From Nocardia alni (GTDB lineage: Bacteria > Actinomycetota > Actinomycetes > Mycobacteriales > Mycobacteriaceae), in assembly GCF_019038435.1 (NCBI RefSeq), contig NZ_JAGPOX010000076.1, forward strand, positions 1-44,085: 44,085 nucleotides of DNA, in the 5' to 3' direction. Both the position numbers and the translations under genes were made by a program. The notes beneath the pieces were generated by a model, which saw nothing but the letters and a program-made list of their open reading frames with translations, was not told where the DNA came from and did not search any database. This document shows, piece after piece, positions 9,213 through 16,797 of the stretch (positions are counted from its first letter, which is position 1; every line of letters starts with the position of its first letter).

Positions 9213-10190
9213 CTACAGCACTCGCACGACCACCGCCTGGCTCGGCATTCGCGACATCGTCACCGTGGCCCCGGAGTGCGGCGCCTCGATCACCATCCCA
9301 TTACCAGCCGCGAGCTGAACATGTTCGGGCCCGCGCGCGCTGAACGAACTTGCCGGGAAGACCAGATCCCCCGGCCGCACGTCTTGTATAGGCACCCGCA
9401 CGCCGCTGTAGATCTGTTGATATGTGGTCCGGGGCAGGATCACCCGGCCATGGCTGGCCTGCGCGATCGCATATTGGGTCAGCCCGGAACAGTCGAATCC
9501 GCCGTCGCTCGGGCCGCCCTCGCCGCCGCCACCCCACACGTAGGGCGTGCCGACCCAGGCGCTCGCCACACTCACGGCATTGCCGCCCGCGGTGCCATCG
9601 GACGATATCGGGGTGCGCAACCGCGTCTTCGCACCGCTGTGCCGGCGACCTCTGCTACTGCGGCGACGGCGCTTGGCCGACGTGGTTCTACCGTTTCCGG
9701 TCGACGACGTGGATTTACCGTTTCTGGACGGCGCGGCGACAGAGGGGGGCATGATCTTGGCGGCCTGTTCACGGGCCGCCAAGATATCGGCGTCCACCTG
9801 GCGGGACGCATTCGTGATCGCATTCTGTGCCGCGTCGAGCAGCGCCGCGCCACCGAACCGGGTGTCGCGGACGGCGGCAATGGCCTGCACACGGGTCTGG
9901 AAATCGGCGATCTGATCGGTCAGCCTGCTGCGGCCGGTCACCGTACCCGTGCCGGAATCGGCGACCGCTTCGAGTACCACGTGGTCCTTGCCCGCATGCG
10001 ATTCCGCCACTGCCGCCTGCATACCCCGGGTATTCGTATATCCATTCACCGCGGGACCTATTACTGCGCCCACGGTGTCGGCAATGGTTCGTGCGGAAGA
10101 AGCCCGACCGGCCGCAGGCTGGCCTGCTCCATATAAACCGAGCAGCGACGCGAGCACCCCGGGCAGGCTATCGGTCAGCGGCAACGTCAT
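9213..10190 (-). CDS. DUF4226-like / NlpC-P60 peptidoglycan endopeptidase
   Basis: This is a predicted wall-cleaving cysteine peptidase of 325 residues. Residues about 85-140 form a charged, helical, DUF4226-like region. A Ser/Arg-rich linker follows (about 150-190). The C-terminal NlpC/P60 domain (about 205-325) has catalytic Cys in FDCSGLTQYA near residue 230, a candidate His in EHVQLAAGN and a second His in EAPHSG. There is no classical signal peptide, so export through the neighbouring ESX or T4SS machinery is inferred. I chose ATG 10188-10190 because GGAAAA lies 5 bases upstream. An upstream in-frame ATG at 10229 has no ribosome site and crowds the operator copy at 10255-10270. Confidence 0.85.
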   Translation of the reverse strand: MTLPLTDSLPGVLASLLGLYGAGQPAAGRASSARTIADTVGAVIGPAVNGYTNTRGMQAAVAESHAGKDHVVLEAVADSGTGTVTGRSRLTDQIADFQTRVQAIAAVRDTRFGGAALLDAAQNAITNASRQVDADILAAREQAAKIMPPSVAAPSRNGKSTSSTGNGRTTSAKRRRRSSRGRRHSGAKTRLRTPISSDGTAGGNAVSVASAWVGTPYVWGGGGEGGPSDGGFDCSGLTQYAIAQASHGRVILPRTTYQQIYSGVRVPIQDVRPGDLVFPASSFSARGPEHVQLAAGNGMVIEAPHSGATVTMSRMPSQAVVVRVL

Positions 10191-10254
10191 CGGGCGTTTT
10201 CCAGTCGTTCGGTCGAATGTCCATTCCATTGTGCCGCGCGGAATTCATCGGCTG

Positions 10255-10270
10255 TTCCCAATTGTGGGAT
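10255..10270. promoter_or_regulatory. Palindromic operator copy 2 (TTCCCAATTGTGGGAT)
   Basis: It matches 11 of 12 positions of the TTCCCA-N4-TGGGAA consensus and lies 64 bases ahead of the NlpC/P60 start. The bases just before it (GCTG) are the same as at the copy at 40655, before the T4SS operon. It sits 23 bases from copy 3, in the divergent spacer between two genes. Confidence 0.7.
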
Positions 10271-10293
10271 GATGCCGTCATCTCGGTTATTCC

Positions 10294-10309
10294 TTCCCAG
10301 CTTCGGGAA
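10294..10309. promoter_or_regulatory. Palindromic operator copy 3 (TTCCCAGCTTCGGGAA)
   Basis: It matches 11 of 12 consensus positions and lies 43 bases ahead of the plus-strand gene at 10353. Each of the two divergent genes in this spacer therefore has its own copy. A TAGGGA at 10332-10337 could be the -10 box of the plus-strand gene. Confidence 0.72.
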
Positions 10310-10352
10310 GATCGGACAATGAGGGAAACGCTAGGGAGGCGGTACCCAGGGC

Positions 10353-11312
10353 ATGGCATCTGCGACGTCGGACAGCAGCAACGGTGTCGGCCAGCACTAT
10401 TGGACCGTCACGCTGAAAGCTCCCTCCGGAGCGTCGGCGGCGTTGCAGCAGTTCGTGACGATGGGTCAAGACGCCATTCAGACCGCGGTCGACCTGCTCG
10501 GCAGGGGCGCGGGCGAACTCCCCCCGAACATGGACGATCTGCTGCAGACGGTGACCTATCAGGATCTCGGTTCGGGCTCTGCGAACTCCAGTTACCAGAC
10601 GATCCTCTCGGAAATCGAGAGCAGGCAAACCTCTCTGCTCTCGACCGATAATCAGGTGGCACAGACCTCCATCACCGTCTCCGCATCCACCGATACCACC
10701 CTGCAGTACATCGAGACGGTCGTCGACGATCTGCAATCCGAATTCAACTCCATCACAGGCACGTTGACGGCGGCGGAGAACACTGCCCTCATGCAGCAGA
10801 TCGGTGATGCGGTGGATATCGTCAATGCCCGGGTCACATCGGTCTACGAGGCCAATCAGAGCCTGGCCGGTAACTCCGGTTCCGGCTCCAGTTATGGTGC
10901 CGGCAGCGGAAACGGCTATGGTTCCGGTTCCACCGGCACCGGTACCAGCACCGGCACGACCAGCACTGGAAGCAGCAGTGGCGGCTCGGATCTGTCCTCG
11001 CTGCTCGAGATACTCCCGATGCTGGCGATGCCGCTGATACAGCTCGCACCGCAGTTGCTCAAGGACCTACCCAAGCAAAATCAAGGACCGGCCGGGGCGG
11101 GTACCGCCCAACAGACGGGCAACGCTCAACAGACGGGCGCCGCTCAAAAGGCCGGCAATGCCCAGGCCGCCGTCGGCGCGCCGGCCAGCCTCGTCCAGCC
11201 GGCCGTCGCCACCGTCCCGACGAACTCGGGACAGCCTGCCACGGCGAACTCCTCGACCACCGCCACCCAGAATCAATCCACTCCGCAGAATCAATCCACT
11301 CCGCAGGGCTGA
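10353..11312 (+). CDS. ESX-associated helical protein with Ser/Gly and Gln/Asn/Thr linkers
   Basis: This 319-residue protein matches no enzyme family I know. Residues about 20-170 are predicted long helices that resemble the DUF4226-like helical part of the nearby hydrolases, including a pattern of LTAAEN followed by a helix. A Gly/Ser/Thr linker (about 170-212) leads to a hydrophobic segment, SSLLEILPMLAMPL (about 213-228). A similar segment occurs in at least five other proteins of this window. The tail is rich in Q, N, A and T, with small internal repeats near 11100-11150 and an 18-base repeat at 11270-11305. It is likely a secreted or structural partner of the hydrolases. A palindromic operator lies 43 bases upstream. 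The last two codons and stop lie inside a 33-bp inverted repeat shared with the convergent gene. Confidence 0.75.
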   Translation: MASATSDSSNGVGQHYWTVTLKAPSGASAALQQFVTMGQDAIQTAVDLLGRGAGELPPNMDDLLQTVTYQDLGSGSANSSYQTILSEIESRQTSLLSTDNQVAQTSITVSASTDTTLQYIETVVDDLQSEFNSITGTLTAAENTALMQQIGDAVDIVNARVTSVYEANQSLAGNSGSGSSYGAGSGNGYGSGSTGTGTSTGTTSTGSSSGGSDLSSLLEILPMLAMPLIQLAPQLLKDLPKQNQGPAGAGTAQQTGNAQQTGAAQKAGNAQAAVGAPASLVQPAVATVPTNSGQPATANSSTTATQNQSTPQNQSTPQG

Positions 11313-11372
11313 GACCGCGAAGGCACTCGCCGTCCCAACGGACGGCGAGTGCCTTCGCGGTCTCAGCCCTGC
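11303..11372. terminator. Perfect 33-bp inverted repeat, bidirectional terminator overlapping both convergent stop codons
   Basis: The arm at 11303-11335 is the exact reverse complement of 11340-11372, with the 4-base loop CAAC. The stem is too long and exact for chance. It includes the final codons CAG GGC TGA of both converging genes, so both proteins end in Gln-Gly. The shape suits a two-way terminator. No T-tract follows. Confidence 0.8.
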
Positions 11373-13573
11373 TTCGGCGGAGTGATGGGGGGCGGATTCG
11401 CCGACGCCGTCTGTGTGCTGGTGACAGCGGGCGGATTCGCGACCGCGGTCTCGACCGGCGACGTGTTCGTCGAACTGTTCAGATCGGCGCCGGACGGATG
11501 GTAGAAGCCCTTGAAATCGCCGTACGCGCCATAGGCGTCCTGCGGCGGGGACTGTGTGGTGTCCTGGGTGAGCGGGACGATCTGACCATCGACGATCATG
11601 TGCAATCCCTTGTCGTCGTGGACCACCAGGGAACTGCGATCCTGCCACTGCACGACGTCACCGGTCTGCAGCTTGGACAGGTCATCGATCTGCTGCCACG
11701 GCTGCCCGGTCGTATTCTCCCCCGGCGTGCCGGAGTACGCGTCGATCGCGTTGCTGCCGTTCGGATTGTTCAATTCCTTGTTGATCGCATCCGCCACCAC
11801 GGACGGAAGCTTTTGGGTCTCACCGTCCAGAGATACGCTCACCAAATGGTTCGCACCCGTCGTCGCGGGGGCAGTGCCCGCGTCGGGAGCGGTCACGGCC
11901 GCCGGGGCGGCCGTTCCGGGCTGACTTTGCGCGGCTGCGGGCTGACTCTGCGCCGCAGACGCGTCCTGTGTCGACGATGCATTCGAATTCTGATTGGTAT
12001 CACCGGAATTGGCGTTGCTGTCGTTGCCCTGCCCATTGCTGGGATCGAGCGCCTTGCCCAGTATGTACGGGAGTATCTGAGCCAGACTATTGTTGTTGTT
12101 ATTCGACGAGTTGTTCGACGAGTTACCGTTCGCCACTTCGCTCTCCAACTGGCTGAGCAGAGAGGAGATTTCAGAGTCCGAACTCGTACTCGCGGTGGCG
12201 CCATAGGAGCTGCCATAGTTACTTCCGTAGGAGCTGGACACCAAACTCGAACCGCTCCCGCTGGTGGCTCCGTCCACCGCGTCGCCGAACAGCGACGAAT
12301 AGTCCGCAGAGGCAGCGGTCGAAGCAGCCGGTGTGCTGTAGTCGGCATTGGCGGCCGCGCCCTCACTGCCAGTGCCAGTGCCAGTGCCAGTGCCAGTGCC
12401 AGTGCCAGTGCCAGTGCCAGTGCCAGTGCTACCGGTCGCAGCCGCTTTTCCCTTGTCGTACCAGTAGGTTGACGAACTCGTCCCGGAACCGTTCGAACTG
12501 GTTTTCCCGGACCCGCTACTGCTGCCGGACCCGCTGCCGGAGCCGGACGCTTTCGTGTCGTGCTTGCCGGTACTGCCGTCCGGCCAAATAGCATTATTCG
12601 GAGCCAGATTGTTGCCGAAATCCACGTACTTACCCACCCAGTACGAGACCCCGCTGATCGCCGCATTGACGGCAGAATAAGCAGACGCTACGTCCTTGAT
12701 CGAATCCGCCTTCCCGCCGTGGACAACCAGCGATTGCAATCTTTGGTTACAATCTGCGATCACTCCGTCGGCACCCTTAACATCGGCGGCGCGCTCTTGT
12801 TGCAGGTTTTTTAGCCGGGTCTTCAGATCGTCGTCATTGTTCTGCCAAATCTGCTCATGGCCGGTAACGTAATTCAGTGCACTCTGCCACGCGTCGTGCG
12901 CCGCACCGGTACCGGTAGCGGCGCTGGTATTATCCAGATCCTTCCCCACCCAGGACGGCGCATTGGAAATTCCGGTCTCCTCGGTGAACTTCAATTCCAC
13001 CTTACCCGATCCGAAATGCTTGGCCAGAGGCAGGATGACGTCCGCGTTAATTCCGCCGATAAAGCTCTTCAGTGGATCCGCGGCACCTTCTGGGGCCACT
13101 ATTGTTTCATTGAGGTACGGAGTTTTATCAGTATAGCCCGTAGAGTCATTTACGGTTCCGTCGCTTTGTTTTCCGACAAAATTTCCGTCATTCTGCAGCG
13201 TGTAGTCGGTAGTGCCCCAGCTATGATTGTAGCGAGTGTGACCTAGAGTTATCCACGACCCTTGGCCCTGGTTATTTTGAAGTTTATTATCACTGTTGAT
13301 GCTGAGGGTAGTATTCGGATCTTCGGTATTGCTGGAGGAGACACCGGCTTCGGTACCGACATCATCCTGGGTAACGTCCTTGGACCACGTCTTCTGCCCA
13401 TCCGGTCCATACTCGACGAGTTGGCCGTTTTCCAGCTGCAGCCGGTACTGACCGTCCGGCGACAGCAGGTAGTCGCCGTTTTGCATCGGGTCCATACCCG
13501 ACTTCAGCGTGGAGCCCCGGTAGTGCGAATCCTTGGGGTATGCCGGATTTACCGGCGGTTTACCGTCACCCAT
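11363..13573 (-). CDS. Large secreted-type protein with N-terminal bulb-lectin-like domain and T7SS-associated C-terminal module
   Basis: The 736-residue protein begins with a region resembling a mannose-binding bulb (B-) lectin (about residues 25-155). It has repeated strands such as GDYLLSPDGQYRLQLENGQLVEYG-like segments and YTLQNDGNF, close to the lectin pattern L-Q-x-D-G-N. A helical region follows (about 215-320), then low-complexity Ser/Gly with a (Gly-Thr) run. Next is an Asn-rich stretch with the hydrophobic LAQILPYILGKAL. The C-terminal module (about 585-700) is shared with the 538-residue protein at 22018-23634. The lectin-coding part is visibly more AT-rich than its neighbours. No signal peptide is seen, so ESX export is inferred. 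It starts at ATG 13571-13573, 56 bases after the EspC-like gene, probably in one operon. A carbohydrate- or wall-binding role is possible but unproven. Confidence 0.75.
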   Translation of the reverse strand: MGDGKPPVNPAYPKDSHYRGSTLKSGMDPMQNGDYLLSPDGQYRLQLENGQLVEYGPDGQKTWSKDVTQDDVGTEAGVSSSNTEDPNTTLSINSDNKLQNNQGQGSWITLGHTRYNHSWGTTDYTLQNDGNFVGKQSDGTVNDSTGYTDKTPYLNETIVAPEGAADPLKSFIGGINADVILPLAKHFGSGKVELKFTEETGISNAPSWVGKDLDNTSAATGTGAAHDAWQSALNYVTGHEQIWQNNDDDLKTRLKNLQQERAADVKGADGVIADCNQRLQSLVVHGGKADSIKDVASAYSAVNAAISGVSYWVGKYVDFGNNLAPNNAIWPDGSTGKHDTKASGSGSGSGSSSGSGKTSSNGSGTSSSTYWYDKGKAAATGSTGTGTGTGTGTGTGTGTGTGSEGAAANADYSTPAASTAASADYSSLFGDAVDGATSGSGSSLVSSSYGSNYGSSYGATASTSSDSEISSLLSQLESEVANGNSSNNSSNNNNNSLAQILPYILGKALDPSNGQGNDSNANSGDTNQNSNASSTQDASAAQSQPAAAQSQPGTAAPAAVTAPDAGTAPATTGANHLVSVSLDGETQKLPSVVADAINKELNNPNGSNAIDAYSGTPGENTTGQPWQQIDDLSKLQTGDVVQWQDRSSLVVHDDKGLHMIVDGQIVPLTQDTTQSPPQDAYGAYGDFKGFYHPSGADLNSSTNTSPVETAVANPPAVTSTQTASANPPPITPPKQG
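12368..12427 (-). repeat. Ten exact copies of a hexanucleotide encoding Thr-Gly
   Basis: GCCAGT is repeated ten times without error on the plus strand, read as ACT GGC (Thr-Gly) in the minus-strand gene. Because the unit is six bases, copy-number slippage would lengthen or shorten the linker without shifting the frame. Confidence 0.95.
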
Positions 13574-13629
13574 GGATCGATCGCCCTTCGACAGGGCGCT
13601 CGGCGCCCATCACCGTGCCGTGTGCCACG

Positions 13630-13941
13630 TCAGAATTCATCCCCGCTCCGCGTGGCCTGGGTTCCACCGTCGGCGTCGGCGGACTCGAAATCAGGTGCGT
13701 TCACATGGTGGGTATCGCCCATACCCTGGTATTTTTCCGCGACCCCGTGCCATCCAACCTTTCGATGGTTGTAGACATATTCGTTCGCCCACGAGGTGAA
13801 CGTATGAGCACCGTTACCGAATCCGGACAGATCGAATTCAGGGTTCGGCTCGGCGATCTTCCGACAGTCCGCGGCCTTGCCGTAGCAAGCATCACCGACG
13901 GTGCGTAGAGCATCCGGGTCGACATCAGTATTGTCAGCCAT
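13630..13941 (-). CDS. EspC-like ESX secretion target
   Basis: A 103-residue mostly helical protein that resembles the small EspC family of type VII secretion substrates. It begins DNTDVDPDALRTVGD, has a mid-protein turn and a second helix, and ends with an acidic, disordered tail (PDFESADADGG). Two Trp residues (SWANEY, GWHGVAEKY) occur in the middle. The start is ATG 13939-13941 with GAGAGG about 10 bases upstream; the longer frame to 13983 lacks a better site. A degenerate operator copy lies 51 bases upstream. It is the first gene of a unit with the lectin-like protein, and the pair may be exported together. Confidence 0.7.
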   Translation of the reverse strand: MADNTDVDPDALRTVGDACYGKAADCRKIAEPNPEFDLSGFGNGAHTFTSWANEYVYNHRKVGWHGVAEKYQGMGDTHHVNAPDFESADADGGTQATRSGDEF

Positions 13942-13992
13942 GGTGACAAGTCCTCTCTCAGCGACCACTGCCGTCGGTCTCATTGTCGATCA

Positions 13993-14008
13993 TCCCCGCC
14001 CATGGGAA
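13993..14008. promoter_or_regulatory. Palindromic operator copy 4, degenerate (TCCCCGCCCATGGGAA)
   Basis: One arm is perfect (TGGGAA) and the other is TCCCCG, giving 10 of 12 positions. I include it because it lies in a 67-base gap, 51 bases ahead of the EspC-like ATG, the same position as the better copies. Confidence 0.45.
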
Positions 14009-14350
14009 TCATTGATCGAATGCCGCCCGCTCCATCGCGGCGTATTGAGCCGCAGTCGGCAAACCGAAATCCTCGGCTATATAAGACGGTGTCCCCCGCT
14101 CGAGCATCTCCGCACGGCGGCCGACCAGGGACTTCTGATAGGCAAGCCGGGCAAGCAAGAGGATCTCCGCGGCCAGCCAGCCGTCGGTGCTGTCGCGAAC
14201 CCCTGCACCGATATGCAGCCCGATAATCTCACCGTCTAGATCACAGGCCACCCCCACCGAATGATCGGGGTTGAAAACCTCGTAGAACGTCGGTGGCTGC
14301 GGCGAGGCTGTCCCGAGTTCCTCACTGCCCGATAGGAATAGGTCGGTCAT
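14009..14350 (-). CDS. EspH/EspD-like ESX-associated protein, copy A
   Basis: This 113-residue protein resembles the EspH/EspD group (DUF2694-type) of ESX-1 loci. The shared pattern is F-x-V-x-N-P, a D-G-x-I sheet, then a helix L-A-x-E-I-x-x-L-A-R-L-A-x-x-K and a C-terminal L-P-T-x-x-x-Y/A-x-A-x-E. Here these read YEVFNPDHSVGVACDLDGEI, WLAAEILLLARLAYQKS and GLPTAAQYAAMERAAF. Its paralogue is at 19084-19431. I chose ATG 14348-14350 because the paralogue also begins MTD; a start at 14383 is possible. EspH-type proteins are thought to act as cytosolic helpers for particular substrates. It follows the EspL-like gene by 58 bases. Confidence 0.75.
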   Translation of the reverse strand: MTDLFLSGSEELGTASPQPPTFYEVFNPDHSVGVACDLDGEIIGLHIGAGVRDSTDGWLAAEILLLARLAYQKSLVGRRAEMLERGTPSYIAEDFGLPTAAQYAAMERAAFDQ

Positions 14351-14408
14351 CGCCAATTCCCGCCAATCGCGTCCTCGGCCCATCTGGCCACGCGATCATC
14401 ACCGCGTC

Positions 14409-14750
14409 TCATACGTCCGACTCGTCTTGCGGCGGACCGGACCCAAGGATGTCGTCGACAACGGTCTCCTCGATCACCATCGACTGGTGGCGCTTGGCGT
14501 CGGCGGTGCTCTCGCGGATCGCGGCCATGATCTCCGCGGCCAGTTGCTCATCGGACAGCCGCGCTATCGTGCCCTGCGCGATATAGAGATCGGTGAGCCG
14601 CCCGGCGCCGTCGACCTCGGGAATCACCCAGTTGTTGGGCGAAGGTCGCCGGGCACGGATTTGACCGATTCGCTCGAACATATCGTCGATTTTGTGTCTT
14701 ATGGCGGTCGCGTTGTCCAGTGCCGCTTGGGTTTCGGGATGAATCGCCAT
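14409..14750 (-). CDS. EspL-like YbaB/EbfC-family protein, copy A
   Basis: A 113-residue small α/β protein of the YbaB/EbfC type found in ESX loci, where the ESX-1 member is EspL. An N-terminal helix (QAALDNATAIRHKIDDMFER) precedes the RARRPSP turn. Then come strands carrying VDGAGRLTDLYI and a C-terminal helix LSDEQLAAEIMAAIRES, ending in an acidic tail. It is about 55% similar by eye to the copy at 20129-20497. EspL is reported to act as a stabilising partner in the ESX-1 cytosol; a similar role is inferred. The start lies 7 bases after the EspK-like stop, so the two are one operon. Confidence 0.75.
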   Translation of the reverse strand: MAIHPETQAALDNATAIRHKIDDMFERIGQIRARRPSPNNWVIPEVDGAGRLTDLYIAQGTIARLSDEQLAAEIMAAIRESTADAKRHQSMVIEETVVDDILGSGPPQDESDV

Positions 14751-14757
14751 GCCGCGC

Positions 14758-16647
14758 TCAGCGTGTTTCAGGCATTATACCGGGGACCCCGAGAGTCGGC
14801 GGCTGCTCGATCGGGGGAGCGATCGCGCCGTTCGGTGGTCCGGCAGTCGCACCGGACGGTGGTCCGGCGGTCACCGGCCGGACGAAGTCCACGCCACCGG
14901 CAGCGGCCGGACGCGCAACGCGCTCGACCTCCGGCGCCGACACGGCAACCGGAGCCGCGACGAACTGCGGATGACCCACGATCTGCTCGTGTGCGTACAC
15001 CGCGTCCCGCAGGCTCTGCCGCGTGGAATCGTCGGCGGCCAGCGCCAGTACCAGCTCGTTGCAGCGTCTTTCGAACGCCAGGGCGCGCAGCGCGCCGGCC
15101 TCGTCGTCGAGGCGCAACGCGCCCACCTCGACCCGTCCGACGTCGACCCGGCGAGTCAGCAGGGATGCCGCGAGCAGGTCGTCCGCGTCGCGCAGGTCGT
15201 CCCACAGCGTGCGAGGCACCGGGCGCCCGGACTGGACCGCGGTCAGGATCGCCTCGCGCAGCCGGCGTGCCGCGGCCACGTCCGGTGTGGCCGCGACGGA
15301 CCGGGTCACCTGTGCGTCGGCATCGGTGGCGAGTTCGATGCATCGCGAGCGCACCGCCGAATCGGGCACGGCCGCAACCTGTTCCAACGCCGGCTTCGAT
15401 CCGGTGAGCCCGAGCCGATCGGCCGTGTCGGGAGTGAAGACCCGCAGATCGACGTCGAAGGACGGACCGACGAGCCCCTGCATGGGCACATCGCTCAACT
15501 GGGCCCGCAGGCCCGCATCGATCGGCCCCGACGAGGCCAGGGCCGAGAGCTTCGCACCGGCCGGCGGGCCCCAGGCCAAGCCGAACTCGACCAGTACACG
15601 CGCGGGATCCGATACGCCCTCCCACGGCGATCCGGCACCGGTCCCGTCGGGATCGAGCACCTCGTCCCACAACCACGGTGTGGACACCTCCCGGGGCAGG
15701 AACACCGCGGGCGGCAACCAGCCGCGGCCCTCATTGGAGGTGATGAACACGCCCACCCCGGCAGGTCCGCGCATCACCGACACCGCCCAGGCCGTGCCCG
15801 CGACCGAGGAGTCCACGGTTGCCAGCACCGCACCCAGCAGTGTCCGCGCGATCAGCAGGTCGTCGTCGGTGACGCCGTTCACGACGGCGGGATCGTTCTC
15901 TCGCTTCCGCACGGCATGGACCGCCGCGGCGAACGGCGTCGGCACGAGGATCGGTATCGGACCTTCCGGTCCTAGCGGGGTGGGCCCCTGACCGCCACCC
16001 GGGCCGCCACCCGGACCACCGAACCCGCCGAATCCGCCGAGCGGCGACGTGCCGAATCCGGAGCTGGGCACGGTGCCGGATCCGGTCAGTGCAGGTGGCA
16101 CCACACCGAAACCTCCGGGGCCTTGCGAATCTGGACCGCCCCCGTCGCCTCCCGGTATCTGCCCCAGCGGGCCTTCCGGTGTCGACGTGGTCGACGGCCC
16201 ACCAGCATGTGGGCCACCCCCGGGTGGGATGCCGACAGGTGCTGCGGTATGCGCCGCCGCCGGTCCCCCGCCATGCCCAGCCGGCGCCATCGGCCCCGAC
16301 GATGGGCCACCGGAGTACCCGGGATGCCCGCCGAACTGGTCACCGGCCCGCCCGATATGCGTCGCACCGGCTTGGTCGGCCTGCTCGAACGCCTCCGCGG
16401 AGGCACGCAGTGCCGCCGCGGTCTTGTTGTGCCCGTCCGCGAGCGCTTCGCCTGCCCGCTGGCGTGCGTCGTAATAACGATTCAGCGCCTGATGTACCGG
16501 ATGTGCGATCTTGCCGTAGGTGTCGGGGAAGCTCGCCAGCCATTCCGTGGGAGGCTGCGCCCAGGTGCGGGTATCGTCGGCGACCTGATCATGCTGGTTG
16601 GCAAGGTCATACAGCAATTGCAGGTCGACATCCAAGCTGTCCGGCAT
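14758..16647 (-). CDS. EspK-like large ESX substrate or associated protein, copy A
   Basis: The 629-residue protein has three parts. Residues 1-100 form an EspC-like helical hairpin (YDLANQHDQVADDTRTW ... ALRASAEAFEQADQAG). Residues about 105-225 are a Gly/Pro-rich disordered linker. Residues about 225-570 match the C-terminal domain of the protein at 16798-18729. Shared features are LARTLLGAVLATV, a strand ending SNEGRGWLP, the segment DPARVLVEFGLAWG and a tail helix VYAHEQIVGHP. The layout resembles EspK (DUF5631/5632-type C-terminus). A final Pro-rich tail follows. The start is ATG at 16645-16647 with GGAAAGGA upstream. An operator copy lies 46 bases upstream, so this is the first gene of EspK-EspL-EspH unit A. 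Confidence 0.7.
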   Translation of the reverse strand: MPDSLDVDLQLLYDLANQHDQVADDTRTWAQPPTEWLASFPDTYGKIAHPVHQALNRYYDARQRAGEALADGHNKTAAALRASAEAFEQADQAGATHIGRAGDQFGGHPGYSGGPSSGPMAPAGHGGGPAAAHTAAPVGIPPGGGPHAGGPSTTSTPEGPLGQIPGGDGGGPDSQGPGGFGVVPPALTGSGTVPSSGFGTSPLGGFGGFGGPGGGPGGGQGPTPLGPEGPIPILVPTPFAAAVHAVRKRENDPAVVNGVTDDDLLIARTLLGAVLATVDSSVAGTAWAVSVMRGPAGVGVFITSNEGRGWLPPAVFLPREVSTPWLWDEVLDPDGTGAGSPWEGVSDPARVLVEFGLAWGPPAGAKLSALASSGPIDAGLRAQLSDVPMQGLVGPSFDVDLRVFTPDTADRLGLTGSKPALEQVAAVPDSAVRSRCIELATDADAQVTRSVAATPDVAAARRLREAILTAVQSGRPVPRTLWDDLRDADDLLAASLLTRRVDVGRVEVGALRLDDEAGALRALAFERRCNELVLALAADDSTRQSLRDAVYAHEQIVGHPQFVAAPVAVSAPEVERVARPAAAGGVDFVRPVTAGPPSGATAGPPNGAIAPPIEQPPTLGVPGIMPETR

Positions 16648-16693
16648 GCTGAATCAGATCCTTTCCACCCACCAGTCCCCTCATTTTCCTCGC

Positions 16694-16709
16694 TTCCCAG
16701 GGCTGGGGA
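16694..16709. promoter_or_regulatory. Palindromic operator copy 5 (TTCCCAGGGCTGGGGA)
   Basis: It matches 11 of 12 consensus positions and lies in the 150-base gap between the two EspK-like genes, 46 bases ahead of the copy A start. It separates unit A from the upstream EspB operon. Confidence 0.7.
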
Positions 16710-16797
16710 TTCGACCGCGATTCGGCAGTGCCCGTTGTGAACTCACACCAATTCGGCCCGTGCGAACGCGCCCGGACACCCGAGCAGGTGGTCGGCC

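Noticed and set aside
9028..9318. Plus-strand 96-codon frame with repeated HRSAL
   Set aside because: The repeats come from the 21-base DNA repeat, and the end is antisense to the NlpC/P60 gene. No family or ribosome site is seen.
12368..12427. CRISPR or attachment-site repeat
   Set aside because: The six-base tandem units have no spacers and are inside a gene. No CRISPR-like array exists in the window.
12331..12591. Plus-strand frame with alternating Gln-Cys run
   Set aside because: It is an out-of-frame reading of the hexanucleotide repeat inside the lectin-like gene.
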